Origin: Amblyomma americanum
Lineage: Eukaryota; Arthropoda; Arachnida; Ixodida; Ixodidae
Assembly: GCF_052857255.1 (NCBI RefSeq)
Contig: NW_027526485.1
Coordinates: forward strand, 310,001 to 374,000
Length of the DNA: 64,000 nt
Direction of reading: 5' to 3'
In this document: positions 45,801 to 56,799 of the stretch, in pieces
Layout: each line of letters starts with the position of its first letter
Position numbering within the stretch: position 1 is the first letter of the stretch
The notes under the pieces: model-generated
Told to the model about the DNA's origin: nothing
The model's input: the letters and a program-made list of their open reading frames with translations, nothing else
The model's database searches: none
Program-made: the position numbers and the translations under genes

Positions 45801-46333
45801 AGCGGTTTTGTCGGTTGTCTGCGGGATTCCGGAGAAACAGTGGGGGTGGATACTGGTGGTTGGAACCTCAGTGCCAGCTGAGCAACCAAGAACACACACA
45901 CTGCTGGATTGAGGTTCCAATTGCTAACTTCTTGCTACACGAATGCCTGGATGAGCAACACGATAGGCAGAGACATATGACTGGGATAGGCACAAAGGCC
46001 TCTAATTTAAGACACACAATCCTTGCGACTGCGTCTGCGAAGGCAGGCATTTCAAAGAGTGGACGTGGTGGTAGCTGCTGGGCCTCAGAGGAAGGGGTTC
46101 CTACTGTTTTAGGAAGCCATGAAAACAGCTGCGGAATACAGCAGCTTTCAATTTGCTCGAAGCGATGGCACTCCTTGATGGTGCCAAAGATAGTGCAGTC
46201 CTTGCAGAGAAACAAATGAAAAGCATCATACACAATGCCATTGCAGCCCACGCTGTCTGATTGAGTCAAAGCAACGTCCACTTTGTGGCGAAGCGCCAGG
46301 ACATCCAGAATATAGGTATGTAGAGTTCTGTGT
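42840..46333 (-). pseudogene. gypsy element 2 (right copy): gag, protease, RT, integrase remnants
   Basis: Minus strand from 46,333: gag C-terminus (YILDVLALRHK, RFEQIESCCIPQLFS, then a worn knuckle HYSHIGYIARHC near 45,780); a protease end (DLILGLDFLSE) near 45,260; a LINE at 44,140-45,076; RT at 43,349-43,498 with REKMAFVVPAGLYEFKVIPF and GSCNAPASF; integrase with LVYLLYGEEPPLPV (about 43,180) and SYLVLLWSLSRCIKLS then VTAVTYEITP (about 42,930-43,010). The RT-to-integrase join near 43,300 is a deletion removing YxDD, RNase H and the integrase core. Many stops and frameshifts. Confidence 0.75.
44140..45076 (+). mobile_element. CR1/L2-like LINE 3' end nested in gypsy element 2
   Basis: The + strand frame from about 44,140 to 44,710 encodes the RT C-terminal region (LSWATHIQSICAKASRSLGY, LTIVRPQLEFASPMWSPY, LESVQNRAARFITQKY) and ends FQDQLHKHFL. 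A 3' untranslated region follows, ending TACTCAATGCCC...GTAAGGTATTTTGAAA with an A run to 45,076. It is 5'-truncated and sits between the protease and RT of the gypsy. Confidence 0.85.
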
Positions 46334-46696
46334 GAATTCGTCGGTTATGTGCGCGCGTTCTGTGCCCGCGTGTATCTATTCTGCGCATTTTAGTCGTGTA
46401 GTAAAATCATCGACTGAACTCCCGATTGCACTTTTCACGTGTCTATAACTAAACGAGCTAGATGTAACAGCACAAAATAATGTCAAAACCTAAGCGACCA
46501 TGCAAAGAGACGCTTTCGAGTGCCGCTGTGCAAAGGCGGTTACCGCTCGAACAAGGAGCGTGTATCCTTATGTTTAATGCACAACCTTATGGTACAGGTC
46601 TTGCAGAATGGAAACGAAACTTCAAAAGAGAAAAGAGAAGGCATAAGCCGGCAAAATCACTCGTGAATCGGCTCACTCGTCCTCACTCACGTTAAT

Positions 46697-46812
46697 ATCA
46701 GATCATGATCTGAGCCGTGGAGTAAGTCCGGACTCACATCAGATCACGTTCTGAGCCGCGGGATGAGCCCGGACTCATGTGCATATCATGATCTAAGTTG
46801 GGAGTTCGGGCT
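46697..46812. repeat. 41-bp degenerate tandem repeat with palindromic core
   Basis: Units start ATCAGATCATGATCTGAGCC (46,697) and ATCAGATCACGTTCTGAGCC (46,738), with a third, worn unit after them. The first holds a perfect 16-bp palindrome, TCAGATCATGATCTGA (46,698-46,713). Confidence 0.8.
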
Positions 46813-46815
46813 CGC

Positions 46816-48600
46816 GTTCAATACAATATACAATACTGCCAGTCTCAGTAAGAGACCGTGGCAGGTGGGCAACCAGTACAATATAATGTTCAAAACACAA
46901 AAGAGAAATTACAAGCAGATCAACAAAAAGAACTCTTACAATACATGTTACATAACTACTAGTAGGCAGGTTACTAAAGAATACCTTTAAGAGTCAGAGC
47001 TGTAACAAAAAAGAAAACAAGTACAGCAGCAGCCATTCATGCCAGCAAGCATGCTGGTATTCGAAATATTTAACAATAGGAACTTGAAGAAAGCGATAAA
47101 AAGGCAACGGGTGGCAATAGACAATGCAATCATCCTTAAAAGTAACATAGTATCAAGAGATGTAATTGTTGGGCAGTCATCTGGTAAGATGTGGGCCTAT
47201 TGGCACATTACTGATTCTTGTTACATTCTACTAATCTTGAAGCGAAGGAAGATAGTGAGTCCGACATGGTAATCGATGGATCGAGTCGATTCCATTTGCT
47301 GATGGCTAAAGGAAAGAAAGAATGCTTGAGAGTGTTCGTTCGGCATGAGTATTCAGCTAGCGTGTGCGCATGTTTGTGCCGGGATTGTCGTGACTGTGAG
47401 AAACATACGTATTTAAACACATCTATACTGTAATTGTTGTGTAGTAATTGATATAAAAACTTCAGGCGGGATTCTTTTGCCCCAGATAATAGTGATGGAA
47501 GGCCAGATGATGCGGCAAGATCGGTAGGTGAAACAGAGGGTTTGTATTTGTTATGAATGAACCTTACAGCTTTTCGTTGCACCTTGTCAAGCCGAGTGAT
47601 GTTAGTGATTGATTGTGGGAACCAAACAGTGCTTGCGTATTCTAAACTTGGCCTTACGAGGATAGTGTAGGCAAACAGTTTGGTGTTTTGAGGGGCCAGA
47701 CGTAGGCATCTTCTAAGAAAGAACAGCTTTCGCAAGGCCGCAGAGGTAATATTGGCTATATGTGCGTCCCATCTTAGGTCAGAAGTTAAAGTTAACCCTA
47801 GGTATTTATGTTCAGAAACCCTTGAAAGAGTTGATTCCTTGATACTGTAGGCATAGTTATGTGGCTGTTTTTTCCTGGTGACTGTCATGCAAGCGGATTT
47901 TTTATTGTTTAATGTCATCTGCCAAGTTTTACACCATTCAACAATTGTGTTGAGAGCTGCTTAGCATAAAGTAGTCTTCAGGATTTTTTATCGTTTTGTA
48001 CAGAATGCAATCATCGGCGAAAAGTTTTATGTTACACTCAATATTGTTGGCAATATCGTTGATGAAAACTAAGAACAACACTGGTCCTAGGACAGATCCT
48101 GCGGGACTCCTGATGTAACGGGAACTGGTCTTGATTGAACTTGTTCGAAATTTACAAATTGTGAGCGGTTCGTCAAAAAATCTGTGATCCAGTGTAACAC
48201 TTGGCCATCTCCAATTATGATGCCTAGTTTTGTTAGTTTGTTGTGGCTTACACTGTCAAATGCTTTAGAGAAGTCTAGTAGTATTATATCTGTTGGTCTG
48301 CAGTCGTCAATACTAAGGGCTAGGTCATGCACAACCTCTGTTAGTTGGGTGACAGTTGATAAGCCACGACGAAAGCCATGTTGAAGGGGTGATAATAGGT
48401 TTTCCGTCTCCAGAAAGTGCTTTAAGTGTTTTGCTATAATGTGCTCCATGATTGTGCACGACGTACTGGTGAGGAAAATGGGTCGATAGTTAGAGGGTGA
48501 GTTTGTATCTCCGGATTTATGAATGGGTAGAACCTTTGCTTTTTTCCAATCGTCGGGTAGCTTCGAAGTTGATAAACGTGCTCACATTCAGAGCCTGGCC
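46816..48600 (-). pseudogene. CR1/L2-like LINE, reverse transcriptase and 3' UTR
   Basis: On the minus strand, RT starts near 48,590 ([19 protein letters not shown]), continues through GFRRGLSTVTQLTEVVHDLA, IILLDFSKAFDSVSHNKL (first catalytic Asp) and VTSGVPQ. A frameshift near 48,090 then leads to FADDCILY-type sequence. The C-terminal region is open at 47,208-47,918 (EHKYLGLTLTSDLRWDAHI, VRPSLEYASTVWFPQS, SKWNRLDPSI). The 3' untranslated region reaches about 46,816. The 5' side ends where the simple-repeat array starts at 48,606. Confidence 0.85.
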
Positions 48601-48605
48601 AGGCT

Positions 48606-49026
<421 letters not shown>

Positions 49027-50500
49027 CGTGTGACTGTTTAGGATAGCTGCAGTTAAAAGCTCACCGCATCATCGTGTCTTCGGCATTGTAGGCGCGCAAC
49101 TTGGGCTGTTGGGAGTAAAACCTATTCATCTGTCCTTTGTGCGAGTTTATAGGAGTCCTGCGTCAAGAGGAGCATGGGTCAGTTATGAGTTGAAATGTGC
49201 AAGTCTGCAGGAAATAGTGATGCGTAGGTGAGTCACAGGCGAGCTTATCTACCTGAGGAGGATAGAGGAGCCAAAACATATGCCATCACAATTAACTTGC
49301 AAAAAGGCCGAATCCTTGATCATGGAGGTTTCCTTCAAAAATTTTAGTGGTGGATGCGGCGTATATAAAGCCGACCTCAGGGAAGAACACAGGGAAGGAG
49401 TGTTTATTATCTACGAGGCCCGAAGCAGAGCCCTGAGCTTTCTGTAAGTACCAAATAATTGTGGCTCAAAACCGAACACTCACAACACCTAAATAAAAGC
49501 CCATAAAACTAACTGACGCGTTTCACTTGCTTCGTTAGAGAAAATGCTACCGAAAGAGTACTTTTGTAATCGCGTCTAGAAAACAAATTTCCTGTTTCCT
49601 TCGGAAGCGCCAGGTGTTCGAACCTCGAAGATGTTCTGAACTTCATAAAGACTTTCTCGCAAGCGACAAGCACAAAATGTGAAGCTTATTGTGGGAGACT
49701 CAAAAGAGACACTGAAACCTGCAATCAGCTGCCTCTATGGCAGCTGTGGTCGCTTACGACTTAACAAAAGCAAATTCACAGCGCGCCTTTACCTCATGTC
49801 ACAAGAGCGAGGCAGCGCGGCCCACACCCTCCCGTCCCGCAGTTCTCCACGCCACGCCGCAGCGGTCCACGCGCTTCGGCCGTCGGCATTCATCGCTTGC
49901 GGTGCCACCAGGGAGGCCCCGGTCGGCTCACTAGTCAGTATATTCTAGGCACTAAAACTAGGCCGCCATTTCGTCCCCTGACGTCATACTCACATAGTTG
50001 CACTCTATCCACCATATTAGACCTTGACGTGATCATTGGCACGCGGCAGGTGCTTGCTTCTACAATGCTATTGTAGATGTCCCTACAATTCTCAGTGCAA
50101 GATGCGGTGTTTTCTAGTTGCTGCCACCGATTGCGCTGTGATCTTTGGGTGGTAGCAGACCCCACGACAACTCGAAATCTGATGAGTAAGAGCTCACTCT
50201 CTTAAAATTAGATTGATGAATTCTAATTAGTTAATTAAATAAACTGCGAAACTAATACTTTGGCGTCACAGGAGACAAGTGTACATGTCTCATGTTTCGT
50301 CACGATTACGTCGTTCTGTGAAAATAAATGTGCAAATGTTTGATTGTGGTAATGCGTGATGAGATCTTGCTGTGCGAACATTTGGTTGATGAATTGCAAT
50401 TAGTTAATTACACTTCGACGACACAATAGCTACGCATATGGACATAGCACATGGATGTGAAAACAGCTATGAACGTCGACATAGAATGTGGTCATGAAAA
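49027..50500. other. No recognised gene
   Basis: A TATATAAAG box lies at about 49,361, followed downstream by CTGTAAGT at 49,441, a promoter- and donor-like pair that could be an LTR or first exon, but nothing confirms it. 49,780-49,930 is GC-rich. The word TAATTAGTTAATTA recurs near 50,223 and 50,398. Confidence 0.35.
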
Positions 50501-50900
50501 TAAAAGCAAAAACAAAGAAAGAAGCAACAATTACAAATTAATAAAAATAAAGATTAAATAAGAATACATAAAAAGAAACTAAAAAACGAAGAATTAACAA
50601 TTCCGTTCTGCCGTCGTGGAAAACAACCGCATTCAAGAAGTTCGTGCTTTCGCATTTCTCCCCGTAAGAAAACTTAAGTCCCTTGGTAATTATTGACCAT
50701 TGACTACGAATATCGTGACGGCATATAGAACAAACATGGTGACACGAGATGGGAACAGGAAGCAGAGTTCTTAAACCTGCGGCAATTATTTTAGCCAGTA
50801 ACTTGTAATATGAAGTTAACAAAGTGACGGAATGCCAGTCTTGAGAGCAAGACGGGGAATGACTATTTTTAGGGATCAGTAATAGGCTTGTTTTGCGCTC
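50500..50900 (-). pseudogene. LINE reverse transcriptase fragment (L1/Tx1-like)
   Basis: Minus-strand reading gives LIPKNSHSPSCSQDW, then SVTLLTSYYKLLAKIIAAGL and RTLLPVPIS, matching the early RT motifs 'RP(V/I)TLLN..YK..AK.LA.RL...LP..IS' of L1-type LINEs. Only this short stretch survives. Confidence 0.65.
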
Positions 50901-51000
50901 GTGTGTGTGTGTGCGTGTTTCTCCCTCCCGTCCTGTGTTATTCTGCGCAAAGTTTTTAAATATGTCGCTACGCCAACTGGCCCAACGTCCTACCCTAATA
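50885..51000 (+). mobile_element. Penelope-like 3' end fragment
   Basis: CGCCAACTGGCCCAACGTCC and CTACCCTAA at the end match the terminal pattern of the PLE at 26,130-26,171 (CACCAACTAGCCCGATCCGC, CTACCCTTCT). No coding part is left. Confidence 0.6.
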
Positions 51001-51019
51001 GGCTACCTAATAGGCTAAA

Positions 51020-51357
51020 ATGAAAATTGATTGTTGGGGAACGGAAATGGCGCATTATCTGTCTAATGTCGCTGGACATCTGAACTGCGCTGTAATGGAA
51101 GATAACTTCGGGAAGGAAATGGCGCAGTATCTGCCTGATGAGGAGAGAATGAAAGAAAGGAAAAATTTGGTGCCGTATTGGAGAGCTCTGGAATTATTTC
51201 GTCCACCTGGGGATCTTTGACGTGCACTGACATCGCACAGTACACGGGCGCCTTAGCGTTTTGCCTCCCCAAAAACGCAGCCGCTACAGGCGTGTTCCAA
51301 CCCGGGAACTCCGGATCAGTAGCCGAGCACCCTAATCACTGAGCCACCACGGCGGGT
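51020..51357 (-). mobile_element. Ruka-type SINE with internal duplication
   Basis: In reverse orientation: 3' end GGAAATGGCGCATTATCTG, core (GTGCACTGACATCGCACAG) and tRNA-like head ending CTGAGCCACCACGGCGGG. The 3' end word GGAAATGGCGCA(T/G)TATCTG occurs twice (51,047 and 51,116), so part of the tail is duplicated. Confidence 0.85.
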
Positions 51358-51430
51358 CTGTAAGAGACGAGATTTTTTAATTTCAGTTTTCAAACGCAAA
51401 ACGCGGCCGTGTGCTGTGGCGGTGGCGAAA

Positions 51431-51472
51431 GACACGCGCAGAGGGCACGCGCAGAGAGGCACGCGCAGAGAG
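51431..51472. repeat. 14-bp minisatellite, three units
   Basis: GCACGCGCAGAGAG-type units repeat three times just beyond the SINE head. Confidence 0.85.
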
Positions 51473-51499
51473 GTATGATTGGACTCACTACTAAGAGGC

Positions 51500-51790
51500 C
51501 GTCCCTAACAAATACTAGGTGGGGCCCCTAGCACGGGACCCCAGTGGCGTCGGCCACGAGCCGCGCGCGCTCAACTAGGGTATTTTGAGCCTGTAGGTCA
51601 GAGCAGCCGAGCAGGGCCGCCTCCCAGTCCTCCCGGGTGGAGTTGGTGTGAGGGAGATAACAGGGTTGAAGGGGAGGCAGACACCATCTGAGAGATGTCC
51701 AAAGACTTCACCGCACAGTGCGGACAGCTGCCGGAGAAAGCAGACCTGCCGGATGTCAGTGTAACGAAACAATTCAAGGGGGCACTTTGT
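51500..51790 (-). pseudogene. I-clade LINE 3' end fragment
   Basis: Minus-strand reading has WEAALLGCSDLQAQNTLVER then ARLVADATGVP and stop. This resembles the end of the LINE at 54,140-58,560 (REAALLSSYSDTYIRVVTRA, LEVAERHGLMAT). Upstream codons are frameshifted. Confidence 0.65.
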
Positions 51791-52179
51791 TGACCTAAAT
51801 AGCGGTAAGGCGAAAGCCTTTATCGAGCTGTGGCTGCTTGGTCGCTGTTGTTCCTTAGCGCGCGCGCTTGGTTGCTGGAGACACAAGAGAGCGTTTAAAC
51901 GGCATCCTTCCTTATCGGCGTTCGGGAGGCGTCCGGTAAACTGCCTGGGGAGCGCTCCTCTAGAACGACTGTGGCGCTACTCAGTGACGTCACACGCATG
52001 CGCAGTAGGCTAAAGCACAGATGCGTTACTCTGCTTAGGTGTAAGAATGCGAAAGCATGTATCTTGAGGAAAGGAAAGGTTGTTTAGGGAAGGAAAGGAC
52101 GCCGTAAATCTCAGATTTCGACATCTCAGTGGACTCCTCAACCGTGCTTTATACCACGCAACTGAAGGTGTATATAATT

Positions 52180-52320
52180 CAATAAAGGCCGAGTTTGGGC
52201 GAGTTGGTTTACCATGCTGAACGTAAAAGCGCAAAAAACAAGGAAGTAGAATAAGACACGTCCTTGTTTTTTGCGCTTTTACGTTCAGCATAAAGGTGCA
52301 TATATCATTGGTCCAAACCA
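52180..52320. mobile_element. Fold-back PLE end with perfect 31-bp inverted repeat
   Basis: 52,214-52,244 and 52,261-52,291 are exact reverse complements around a 16-base loop. The left flank GGCGAGTTGGTTTACCATG resembles the terminal sequence of the PLE at 31,772 (GGCGAGTTGGTGATCCATG). No coding sequence lies between the arms. Confidence 0.75.
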
Positions 52321-52417
52321 CTGTCGCAAGCTAGCCCGGAACTTGGCTAAAACATGCAGACTATCATGATGATGATAATATCCAAAGAGATATTCTAAGA
52401 CACTACTCGGATACCTG

Positions 52418-52690
52418 CCGCGGAGGCTCAGAGGTTAGAGCGCTCGGCTACTGATCAGGACTACCCGGGTTCGAACCCGACCGCTGCGGCCGCGTTTCGA
52501 TGGAGGCGAAACGCAAAGGCGCCCCTGTGGTCGAAATTGGTCGAAGATGGTCGAAATTATTCCGGAGCCCTCCACTACGGCACCTCATTCTCCCTTTCAC
52601 TCCCTCCTTTATCCATTTCCTTGCGCAGAGGTTCAGGTGCCCGCCGATATGAGAGACAGATACTGCGCCATTTCCTTTCCACAAACACCA
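52418..52690 (+). mobile_element. Ruka-type SINE
   Basis: tRNA-like head with B box GGTTCGAACCC (52,468-52,478), then a core shortened by a deletion: the GTGCACTGACATCGC segment is missing and GGTCGAA(G/A)(A/T)T is repeated. The 3' end is ACTGCGCCATTTCC. Confidence 0.88.
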
Positions 52691-53039
52691 ATTTCCATTT
52701 CACTCAGAATGCAGTAGTACGAATGGTTGCTCAAGATTTTGGTGAATGCATTCAGGAATAATGCCACGACATTGAGGTAACCAGTGCCGACATCGCTGGG
52801 ACTTCGTATGCACTTGCGATATCTGTTGCTCAAGCCAGCGTCGGCGCTGAGGGAGACGCGGTTATGCGCCGTGCCTCTGTTTCCATCATTCAACTTTTGA
52901 TAAAGATTTCTTTATCGAGTTAATTTAGTCATCGGTGTGACACGATTTGAGACCGGGCATGACCTGAGACCGGACAAGGTCATGGCCGCCACTATCAGCC
53001 ATTAAATGCTTTCGCCCTAATAGTGCAATTGGTTGCGGA

Positions 53040-54105
53040 CTTGCATATTTCAGTTTTTGCGGCATCTTACTCTCTGGTTTTTTTTTCGCAGCATTTTAAA
53101 GAAAAGCTTGAAAAATATGAAGGATGTGTCATGTTGTTTACGTTGGAGTATTGTAGCCTGCGCAACTGACTTTTTAACCGAACTAGGCAGGTGCGCTAAG
53201 CGCATTGATGTGGGCCGCCGCCACCGACGTCGAAGATTGCGCAGTGGTGTACACAAAAAAAAAAACAAGAAATTACTACGCCTGCCTTGACTACTTCAGC
53301 TCACCCATTCAGCTTCTTTCTTTTTGTATATGTGATCACTAAACAAAATCGACGTTTAGGCTGGCTTTATGTTGCCTTGAAGAATTTCATGCTGGACTTC
53401 ATGCTGGATTTTCAGAGAATTTTTCAGAGGATTTTCAGAGGACTTTCAGAAATAGTGCAATTAAGAAAAGCACACATGCAGCGTCACCTTTCGGTTCACG
53501 CGGACTTTACTAGGTGGCGACACATGAAACTCAAAGTGGCATGGGCGTAACCTAGCAGTCCCAGGAGTGTGGCGCATTCAAGCCGTGCGCATTAGCATTA
53601 GTGCCCACCCACTCCAAAGCATTTACGCACTCTAGCGGCTTGTAAGCGTCGTGAAGTGCTCATTTCACGTGAAGAACCAGGCGAGATCAGACTACCTAGG
53701 AGGAAATTCTGAGGACACCACGTGTAAGTACTGCACCTCTTCCCAGCTCATCTGCTTCGCGTCCTTTGAGTTCCACTTGCAGCCGAGCACCTTCGAATTG
53801 CTCCGTATTCGTTTAACAAGAATTTAACACAGGTTGCACAAAACAGTAGAAGTCTCCTGACACATGCGGCCGTTTTGATTTTCTGACTCGCGTTTAGACT
53901 ATTTTACCGTCAACCTGTTGCATGCAAGCAGATTCCTAGGAGTCCATGATATGAACCTGCGGCAGCAAGTGAAAGAAAAAAGTCAACGCTATTTCGCGTG
54001 GACACGCAATAATTAGAAAGTTGAATGTCTCCGTCTACCAACGTCATAACAACTAAAAGCTAACCCGCTATTGTGAAGCTCGTAACTCGCATTAGGACAC
54101 ATAAA
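53040..54105 (+). repeat. Diverged third copy of palindrome-arm blocks, in swapped order
   Basis: 53,040-53,390 resembles 28,800-29,160 (shared words include CAGTGGTGTACACA against CAGTGGTATACGCA). 53,480-54,105 resembles 27,290-27,920 (ATGCAGCGTCAC, AGGAGGAAATTCTGAGGA). In the arm the second block precedes the first; here the order is reversed with orientation unchanged. 53,388-53,450 holds short tandem words (TTCATGCTGGA, TTTTCAGAG). Confidence 0.8.
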
Positions 54106-54458
54106 CAATATCCCATCTGCATTATTTTACCTTGGGAACGCCCGCGTCCGGCGGAGCGAGCGGACGCATCGCGCCTGGGCTCCGTGTTTTTCTTGCGTGA
54201 GCCGGAGGGTCGGCATTCCTGGCTTGGTGTGCAGAGGTGTGTGCGTATGGGCTCCGGCCATTTTTATTATTTTCACCAACTTTTTACATTCCGCTGAATT
54301 TTATTGTGTCTCCCGAAGTTCAAGAAAGTGCCCGGCACCTTCCCAGCCCATTTTCGACTCCGGCACTCTGTTTCTGTGGCGCACATGGACGCTTGTTTCC
54401 ACCGAGCCCAAGGCAAGCCTCTCTAAGCCTACCGCCGCTGGCGATAGGCTCCGCTTCG

Positions 54459-56690
54459 CATCCGGGCCCACTGCTTCTCCAAACGTGGACGTCGTCACCG
54501 TGGATGGGGAGGATCTAGCTCCTGAACAGTATATACCCACAAACTGGACCTACGTAGACCACTGATATGAACGAGGCTTCGCCACTCCATCATCTTCAAA
54601 ACGCACTCCCAAGACACCGCTGACGGCGTCACCTTCCGCGTCCGCACAGCTATCCGCGTCCCAACAGCCATCTCCCTCCTCAACACGTAAGCTGCCTCGC
54701 CACGCTGCGTCACTGCCACGTCTTCCTCTTGAAGACTTTTAAGTCATCATTCGTCCTCGCGCGGGGGTCAGTCTGCGTGCCTGGGACAGAACTGTCTTCG
54801 CAGAGCGATCATCTCAAGCCTTCATTTGACCTAATCCGACACTGCAGACGACAGCCATCGGGTGAATTTCGTTCACAACACCCTCACCTTTAGCACCCCG
54901 AACCGGGACCGCGCCATCACTTATGCGAAGCTCCAAGCAATCAACCTACGTTCGACAAGCTACACAGTTGCCGCCTCTTTTGCCCCACCAGGCGCATACG
55001 CCCGAGGTATCATTCACCATCAATACGTGGATCAGACACAGAAGGAAATCATAGACTACTGATACCCCAAAATCGAGAACACTGGATTCTCTCCGCCCGC
55101 CGTTTAGGCAAGACCGAATCTATTCTCATCACTTTCGCAGGGATCAAGTTCCCCCGCCATATCTCCTACGCCAGCAGTGCTGTGCACCGCTACATCTTCA
55201 ACAACAAAGTGGAAGCCTGCCTTAACTGTCGAAAAACGGGACACCGAGACGACGCTTGCCCGTCTCCTATGCACTCCAAGTCTCCTCACTGCGGAGCTCG
55301 CGACCATGACGAGGCCCATAAATGCAACCCCCTTTTTTAGTTCTGTGCCTCACCAGACTGCTTCCTCCAAGTGCAAACGCCGCTACAATGTGTCTGCTGT
55401 CGTACTGCAACGCCAGCTACACGCTGCGAACTAAGACAGTGCCCCCACCTCCCGTCGTTCCCGATCCCGGACACGACGCTAAGGGGCGGGGAACACCTAA
55501 TCCGGCGAGCACAGCTGGCAGCGGCATCAAGCGGAGCCCTGGATTAGGGGCAGACGACCATTGCTAAGAAGACGGACGACACACCTGACTCCGCCAAATT
55601 GCTCACCTACTCTCTGGAGCTATATAATTATAATTGGTTTTTTGGGGAAAGGAAATGGCGCAGTATCTGTCTCATATATCGTTGGACACCTGAACCGCGC
55701 CGTAAGGGAAGGGATAAGGGAGGGAGTGAAAGAAGAAATGAAGAAAGGGGTGCCGTAGTGGAGGGCTCCGGAATAATTTCGACCACCTGGGGATCTTTAA
55801 CGTGCACTGACATCGCACAGCGCACGGGCGCCTTAGCGTTTTTCCTCCACAAAAAAGCAGCCGCCGCGGTCGGGTTCGAACCCGGGAACTCCGGATCAGT
55901 AGTCGACCGCCCTAACCACTGAGCCAGCGCGGCGGGTAATCTCTCTCTAGAGCTCAATAAACGTTTTCCTTCCTTCTTTCCTTCCTTCCATCCTTCCTTC
56001 GGCCAAAATGGATTCCGACCATTCCTCCTCCTCTTACCGGCGCTCCAGCCGGAATCCCTCCAGGTCCTTCCCACCCATGGACTCCAGGTTGTCTCTCACC
56101 GAGAGTTCTTCACGAAAATTCAGGTGAGCCGGGCAGTCGCGGCTGCTCACTCTCAGCAGTCTCAGTCTCGCGATTCAGAACAGCATACCCTCCGCGACAA
56201 GATAACACCGTTAAAGCTGGCAACCATAGACGACTACAAGAGAACGCTTCTTTAAAGCGTCCACTGTTTGGATCCGATCCACCATCTCAAATAAATTCTA
56301 CTCTACCCGTTCGACCTGTTTCCACCACCTCGCCTCAGGCGCCCACATCTACTCCCTCGCAACCCAAAGATACTACCTCGAGTCCTCCCTCTAAGCGGAA
56401 AGCTATCTCCCGCTCAGAAAGATACGTTAATTTTGATGACCTCGAGGAATGTGGGGCTCGTCTAGAACACAAATTAGGGGCTAAAATTGATCCTCAGCTC
56501 GTAGCGAAATTTGCTGAGTTCTCCCGATAAATCCAACAGCAAATGCACCAGTTCCACCAACAAATGCAGCAGCAAATCGAAAATCGAATTAACACCCTCA
56601 TGCAGCAACTCCAAACACGTGTCACAGGTCTTGAAGCTAGGGTAGACGCACCGGCCGCCCTCCCCACTATGCGAGTTAAACCATACGATT
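54459..56690 (+). pseudogene. I-clade LINE ORF1 (RNA-binding, gag-like), broken
   Basis: ORF1 protein coats LINE RNA. Readable pieces are SPNVDVVTVDGEDLAPEQYI to a stop at 54,563; VIIRPRAG and later HNTLTFSTPNRDRA in other frames; and TESILITFAGIKFPRHISYA leading to the zinc knuckle CLNCRKTGHRDDAC (CX2CX4HX4C) with further Cys/His pairs up to about 55,340. After the SINE, a Ser/Arg-rich stretch and a Gln-rich likely coiled coil (IQQQMHQFHQQMQQQIENRI, about 56,527-56,590) follow. Several stops and frame changes. Confidence 0.75.
55626..55940 (-). mobile_element. Ruka-type SINE inserted in LINE ORF1
   Basis: A near-complete copy in reverse orientation: A-rich 3' end at 55,626, core GTGCACTGACATCGCACAG, B box as GGGTTCGAACCC (55,873-55,884), head ending CTGAGCCAGCGCGGCGGG. 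Flanked by a 12-bp duplication with one mismatch (CTCTCTGGAGCT near 55,610, CTCTCTAGAGCT at 55,943). Confidence 0.9.
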
Positions 56691-56799
56691 CTAGTCTCGC
56701 TAACCTTTTCCTATTAATCTTGGTCACCGTACCTACGAGTATATACGCACCTTCCTCTCTCGTTGTAAAGCTGAAATTAGCTTTGGCTCTCTTCCCTCT

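Larger units (their letters stand above)
32785..46333. repeat. Right arm of giant inverted duplication
   Basis: Reverse complement of 16,945-29,708. It keeps the empty site of the left-arm PLE (near 36,330-36,345) and retains 4,262 bp missing from the left arm (41,518-45,779: gypsy pol, a LINE, a pogo fragment and a PLE fragment). A short extra duplication of about 16 bp lies near 35,862. The outer boundary lies within the gypsy gag near 46,333; the inner boundary is TTAGGTTGGGG at 32,785. Confidence 0.95.

Noticed and set aside
16945..46333. Palindrome as a trivial library or sequencing hairpin artefact
   Set aside because: The arms differ by a PLE with a target duplication, a 4,262-bp deletion, a short extra duplication near 35,862 and many substitutions, and the spacer is 3 kb; a read-level artefact would give near-identical arms. 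Misassembly of two loci is still possible and should be tested.
49361..49449. Host gene promoter and first exon
   Set aside because: A TATATAAAG box and CTGTAAGT are suggestive but short and common by chance; nothing downstream supports a gene.
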